Positions 59,625 through 64,000 of a stretch of DNA of 64,000 nucleotides are shown in pieces (position 1 is the first letter of the stretch; each line of letters begins with the position of its first letter). The position numbers and the translations under genes were made by a program. The stretch comes from Rhynchosporium graminicola. Lineage: Eukaryota > Ascomycota > Leotiomycetes > Helotiales > Ploettnerulaceae. The DNA lies in NCBI GenBank assembly GCA_900074885.1, contig FJUW01000062.1:338601-402600 (forward strand), read 5' to 3'. The notes beneath the pieces were generated by a model. It made no database searches and was not told where the DNA came from. It worked only from the letters and a program-made list of their open reading frames with translations.

Positions 59625-62600
59625 CTTTGATCTTGAGGGTTATTGTTGATTTGGGTAGTAGATGTTTGGACAATCTGTAACCTTGTCTGATGTTGATGCT
59701 TACGGAGGAGGAAGATGTTGGTTTGTTGATGGTGACATCCCAGACGGAAACTCTCCTGCCTTTATATCTTAGAATGTTTATGATTGTCGTGAGGCTACAT
59801 TATCCGCAAGTGGCGGGCTCGAACGGATACCAGACTGCGGGGAAAGATCGACATGACGATCGAGTCTCGTATTCGACCTTTCAGTCCACCACTCCACCAA
59901 CGGCATGGGAGCAAGCAATGCGCCATGAGCTTAGTCGCTTATTGATCAAGCTCTTTTCAGGTAAGCGGCCGAGAAATATGATACCATTCAGAACGCTGAC
60001 TGTCAACTGACGAGATACGAGATTCACGATGCTCGTAAAAAATAATCAAAAACGGCCGTGACGTGCAACATGCAGAATATATTTTTGGGAGGCTTAACAA
60101 GCATCTCCGGATCCTCACTGCCGAAACCAATTTACCCCGAACGATCATCCGATGTTTCTGGCGGTGAGGTTTGGAAGCGGATAGCCTTGCATGTGCAGAG
60201 TTACTGTAACCGATGTGGCACAAACAAATCGCCACGATCAGCCAAGGAAGGAGACGGCATTTTTCTGTTGATACGACACAAAACGTCTTGTAAATGTACT
60301 AATGGTGCATATACGATGTAACCAGTGGTGAGAGATGCACTTGGTTCGATATCAACATCACCATTTGGCGACCCGTTAAACTTAAGGCTCGCTCCGCAAG
60401 CGACCTCGGTTGGACTTTACCCCATTCGTGCACAAGTGGAACCAGCTTGCCAATCTGGAATTCTGGGGTTGGCGATACCGCCAACTCCATTGACATTAAT
60501 AAGGGCCCAGCGATAAAGGTGGCGGTAAAGTCGTGTGAGATGTAACGGCGTCCACATAGATCTGTATTTGAGCAACTCTTTGCAGAATATTCCGGAATCA
60601 CCGAATCGATCGAGCCTCAAATATCAAATCTAGCAATCATCAAATACCTGGGCTTTCGGTCCTTTTTCGTATTGTGTGATAGATCATCGGATGTATTGCC
60701 GTAAGCCGGTACACAAGGTAGCCTGCAGTATCTTGATCTATGAGACGGACCTTGGGCGCACGAGACGCCGAGTCCACTTTTGCCAGCTCTTCAGTAAGCA
60801 TGTACGAATGTACATATGCGTGAGATTTGAAAATGTTACACATCTCTCATGCTTACTAGTAACATCCTGTTGTTGTCCACTATGTTCAGAAGCCAAGATC
60901 GAAATTCGGACCCACTCAAACTGCTTGAAGTTCTGATACGGAAGGATTCAGGAGCAGGTTTGGACCTGTACCTTTTCCTCTTCGACAGACGACAGACAAG
61001 GCTTGATGTCCTCCAGCTTCCGTAGGCAGGAGCAGCTTTCATGAGGGCATAGTAAGCTCTCTCGAGAACATTGGCGTTGCTGGTGATCTAGGGCGCATCC
61101 TCAAATTCTTTTAGTAGCCCGTCCTTAAGTTCTACCATGTCGATGTTTGCACAATGTGTTCTTGGTCCGAACCACTCATCAACGGTATTTGCCCCTGCCA
61201 CATCGTATAAATGTTTTAATCTGTCTATTCCTCTGTCCATGAAATGTACGGGGCGTCTCATCGTCATGGTTCTGATTAAATTTGGATCAAAGCGAGGATT
61301 GATATTGCGACGTGATTTGCCACATAGAGCAGGAAATCATTCATATCTAATGTTTGAATTTTCGCTACGTATTGAATATCCTCCAACCCTATGTGTACGG
61401 TTTCTGTTTGCTACCTTACCATGACAGACTCTGCATACACTGGCAGGATGTTGAAGGTTTTGTATCTCAATTTTCTTCAGAGAGCCAAGACACCAGCATA
61501 AGAATTGCTGCATTTGAACTACTTCGTATCGTCTCTTGGCCGTTCGACAAAATTCTCATGATCCATGAAGACCACCTCAATGACTGCAGGGCTTGCAGGC
61601 AGAGCGTAGGACCAGACCCGGCATTATAAGGATGATGAAAATTTGCAAAAAGTATTGAAGACCTGGGAGTTGTCGGAATGGAGAAGACAGAGGATTCTTT
61701 TGCTGGTGGTCTGCTCAGGGCATCAAGGTCGAATTTCAAAGTTATATCGACATTCCCTGACTCCATCTGCATGGTAGCATTAACAGAGAGCAAATCCTCT
61801 TCACGATGGCATACATACCAATCGATGATTTAAGTGATACGTATCCTAGGATACCTGGCGACACCTTCTCAACCTCGTCGCAATACTCGTCCCCAAATAC
61901 CAAGGATCGACGACGAACGTCAACGAACGATAGCAAACAATGCGGTCACAACCATAACAACGCTCTCGCGCCAAAGCTAGAACACAGCCAAGAACTTGTT
62001 CGATATGCTCTTCGTCTTTCACCACTTCACGGGGAACAAACCTCTCGCATATTTCCCCAAGCTACTCCTTTGCGGTCAAATTCTCTCCAAGTCCCTTCAT
62101 CCGCTTTACAACGTGCTTGTCGCGAAACCTCGAAAGGAACTTTCTTCCCAAAACGAGAAACAGTCACAAAACAGATAAGTAAACAAACTAAAGCACAGAA
62201 AAGGCAAAAAAAGAAAGCTCCTGCAAGCAGGAGGTTCCTCTAGGGAATTTATGATAACCCATTCGGTTCGGCCGCTCTTAAACACAAGGCTCGACTCCTA
62301 AACAACCGGGTGGACTTATAAATGCCATTGCCGTTTACCTGAGAGCCGTCCTCGTAGCACCACGTTCACTTCAGGCCTCATCGGGAGAAGGAATTTCTGT
62401 GACACTAAGTTGACTTGTGTTTTACCACCACACCAACTTGGCTATTGTGGTAGTTGGTAGTAGTATTTGGGTATTTGTAGTAGGCTTCTCGGCTAATTCG
62501 TAGCTTCTAAAAACCTCACCTTTGCGCGTCCAATATCAGGGCGATCTGCACGTAGCATTTTCAGTACCAGGGACAAAGCTTCCTTGGGAGCGCGCAGACT

Positions 62601-62880
62601 GATGTGCTTGGTTTGGGGTGGTATGATCAACCAAATTGTGGTTTGGATAGAGCGAGAGTGTCGTGAAATTCAACTTTCACCGCGTGTCTCATATTTGACA
62701 ATTTTGCACGTAACCATTCATAGATTTTTTCTCTTGTAGTGGCTGAGACTCGCTATTGAATCTGGTCATGAGAGACCGCGGCTCTCAACCTGCTTGCTGA
62801 TCTCTAGTAGTACACAATGTCCAAGCTTAGCTATTCTCAAAGAAAACGCCTTAGACTGTCGACAAACTAGACGCAATTTC
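59625..62880. other. intergenic, no supported gene
   Basis: About 3.3 kb with only short frames. The longest, 61806-62243 plus, ends in a Lys/Arg-rich stretch and lacks any domain or signal peptide. The left end is the promoter of paralogue 2. Confidence 0.45.
59761..59766 (-). promoter_or_regulatory. TATA element of secreted paralogue 2
   Basis: Reads tataaa on the minus strand, about 137 bp upstream of the start codon at 59624. Confidence 0.4.
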
Positions 62881-64000
62881 TCAATCCCATATCATGATAG
62901 CCTTGATGACCTTCCCGCTCAAGATACCCTTTACCGCAGTGTCCATATCCTTTGCGGAGTACTTGACTTCCAGTTCCGTAAAGGGGAAATCGCCACTCTT
63001 CCATGCTGCTACCAGCATCGGAATGAACTCCTGGGGATAGCAATTACCCATTGCACAGCCAAGGTACACGCGACCAGTATTGACCGTGTCGAATACAGAG
63101 GTCGAAACTTCAGCTGTAAGCTGAGAATTTGGTCAATCATTTGTGTGTGCATAGAATTTGATAGCTGCTTACCTTTCCAACTCCAACCTGAACAACCATG
63201 CCCTTCTTGGCAGTGGCTTTCAACAAAGTTCCCACAATCTCAGGCCTTCCGGTGGTATCAATGCTTCCATCGATTCCTCTACCATCAGTGGATTCTAGTA
63301 AAGCAGTCTTCAGGTCATTCAATTCACGAGAATTAATGACATGGGTGGCACCGTACTTTTTGGCCAACTCCAACTTTTCCGGGACAACGTCGACGGCAAT
63401 CACCTTGGTTGGCCGCGAAGAGCAAAGATTCAATGCCATTAAAGCCGCCAGTCCAACAGCACCGGCTCCTACGACACATACAATATCATCTGACTTGGGT
63501 TTTACAACATTTATCATAGCTGACTCGACATCAGTTTAGGCACTCTGAAGTTGAGTCAGAACACTTACCACCAGCACCAGTCATGATACCACAGCCCAAA
63601 GGAGCCAGGTCCTCCAAAGGTAAGCTCCTGTCAATCTTCACGACACTGCTAGCCATTACTATCGAATGCTTTGAGAATGAGCTCTGGCCGAAAAAATGCG
63701 ATGTAATTGCACTTCCATCCTCCGTACCGTAGGCCTTCGACCCATCGCTCCTCCCCACGCCGAAATTGGCTTTTTCGAAATCATAGCAAAATGAGCTTTC
63801 GTGGTTTTTGCAGTACTTGCAATTTCCACAAGACGAGTATGTGAGAAGAACATGATCTCCGGTAGAGACATTAGTGACAGCTGCACCTATCCTCACGACA
63901 ACTCCTGCACCTGAAAACTGTTAATTCCCAATCCTCTCGATATTTTCTTACATGTTATTCCAGCCCACGTACCTTCATGACCGAATACTCCCGGAAATAG
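62881..64000 (-). CDS. zinc-dependent alcohol dehydrogenase (MDR family), 5' end outside window
   Basis: Medium-chain zinc alcohol dehydrogenase, probably acting on aryl or long-chain alcohols. Visible exons are 64000-63973 (partial), 63910-63569, 63519-63173 and 63120-62881, with introns of 62, 49 and 52 bp that all keep the frame. Seen: the catalytic-site FGHEGAGVV motif, split by an intron; four structural-zinc Cys in SSCGNCKYCKNHESSFC; a third catalytic-zinc ligand in PLGCGIMTGAG; and the NAD-binding CVVGAGAVGLAA. The C-terminal IDTTGRPEIVGTLLKATAKKG and YLGCAMGNCYPQEF resemble fungal aryl-alcohol dehydrogenases. The stop is TGA at 62881-62883. The first roughly 60-70 residues, including the first catalytic Cys, lie beyond the right edge. 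No signal peptide can be judged. Confidence 0.93.

Noticed and set aside
61806..62243. 145-codon frame with a Lys-rich end
   Set aside because: No domain, no signal peptide, and the Lys tract arises from an A-rich stretch.

Overview
This window looks like a piece of a filamentous ascomycete (Pezizomycotina) nuclear chromosome. The genes carry short spliceosomal introns (about 44-137 bp, GT..AG, many with CTAAC/CTGAC-like branch sites). The gene families are typically fungal: HET, 2EXR, Clr5-TPR, a highly reducing polyketide synthase, an FSH1-type hydrolase, an EZH2-type SET enzyme and small secreted proteins. A Leotiomycete is a reasonable guess, but the sequence alone does not settle it. I rebuilt exon structures by hand from reading-frame continuity, splice motifs and family conservation.

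Layout, left to right. A decayed HET gene (0.7-2.7 kb) is followed by a secreted aspartic protease on the minus strand (4.1-5.8 kb). A gene-poor stretch of about 7 kb follows. Next is a complete EZH2/KMT6-like histone H3K27 methyltransferase gene (13.0-16.3 kb, four exons), then an eight-exon secreted GMC oxidoreductase (17.3-19.7 kb, minus). After that comes an ER-type FKBP prolyl isomerase (20.3-21.0 kb, minus) with simple repeats directly upstream. Then come a small two-exon gene of unknown function (22.6-23.1 kb), an SDR pseudogene with one nonsense codon (27.1-28.1 kb), a secreted Cys-containing protein with an internal duplication (28.8-29.6 kb) and a 2EXR-domain protein (30.7-32.0 kb). 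The stretch from 32 to 36 kb is AT/TA-rich and looks like a RIP-mutated repeat relic.

The most notable block is 36.3-46.6 kb. An FSH1-family serine hydrolase (minus) and a 2278-residue highly reducing PKS (plus, KS-AT-DH-ER-KR-ACP with no C-methyltransferase) are transcribed away from each other across a 2.5 kb intergenic region. The PKS has no releasing domain, so the hydrolase is the natural candidate for product release, as for LovG in lovastatin biosynthesis. An intact SDR (51.0-52.1 kb) may or may not belong to this small cluster. No transporter, P450 or transcription factor was found beside it.

Further right are a Clr5-domain/TPR-like protein (53.2-55.7 kb), a tandem pair of paralogous small secreted proteins (57.9-59.6 kb, minus) and a zinc alcohol dehydrogenase that runs off the right edge (62.9-64.0 kb, minus). 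No tRNA, rRNA, CRISPR or intact transposon was recognised. The mix of intact accessory genes, pseudogenes and long gene-poor gaps suggests a fast-evolving accessory region that also holds one core chromatin gene (EZH2).
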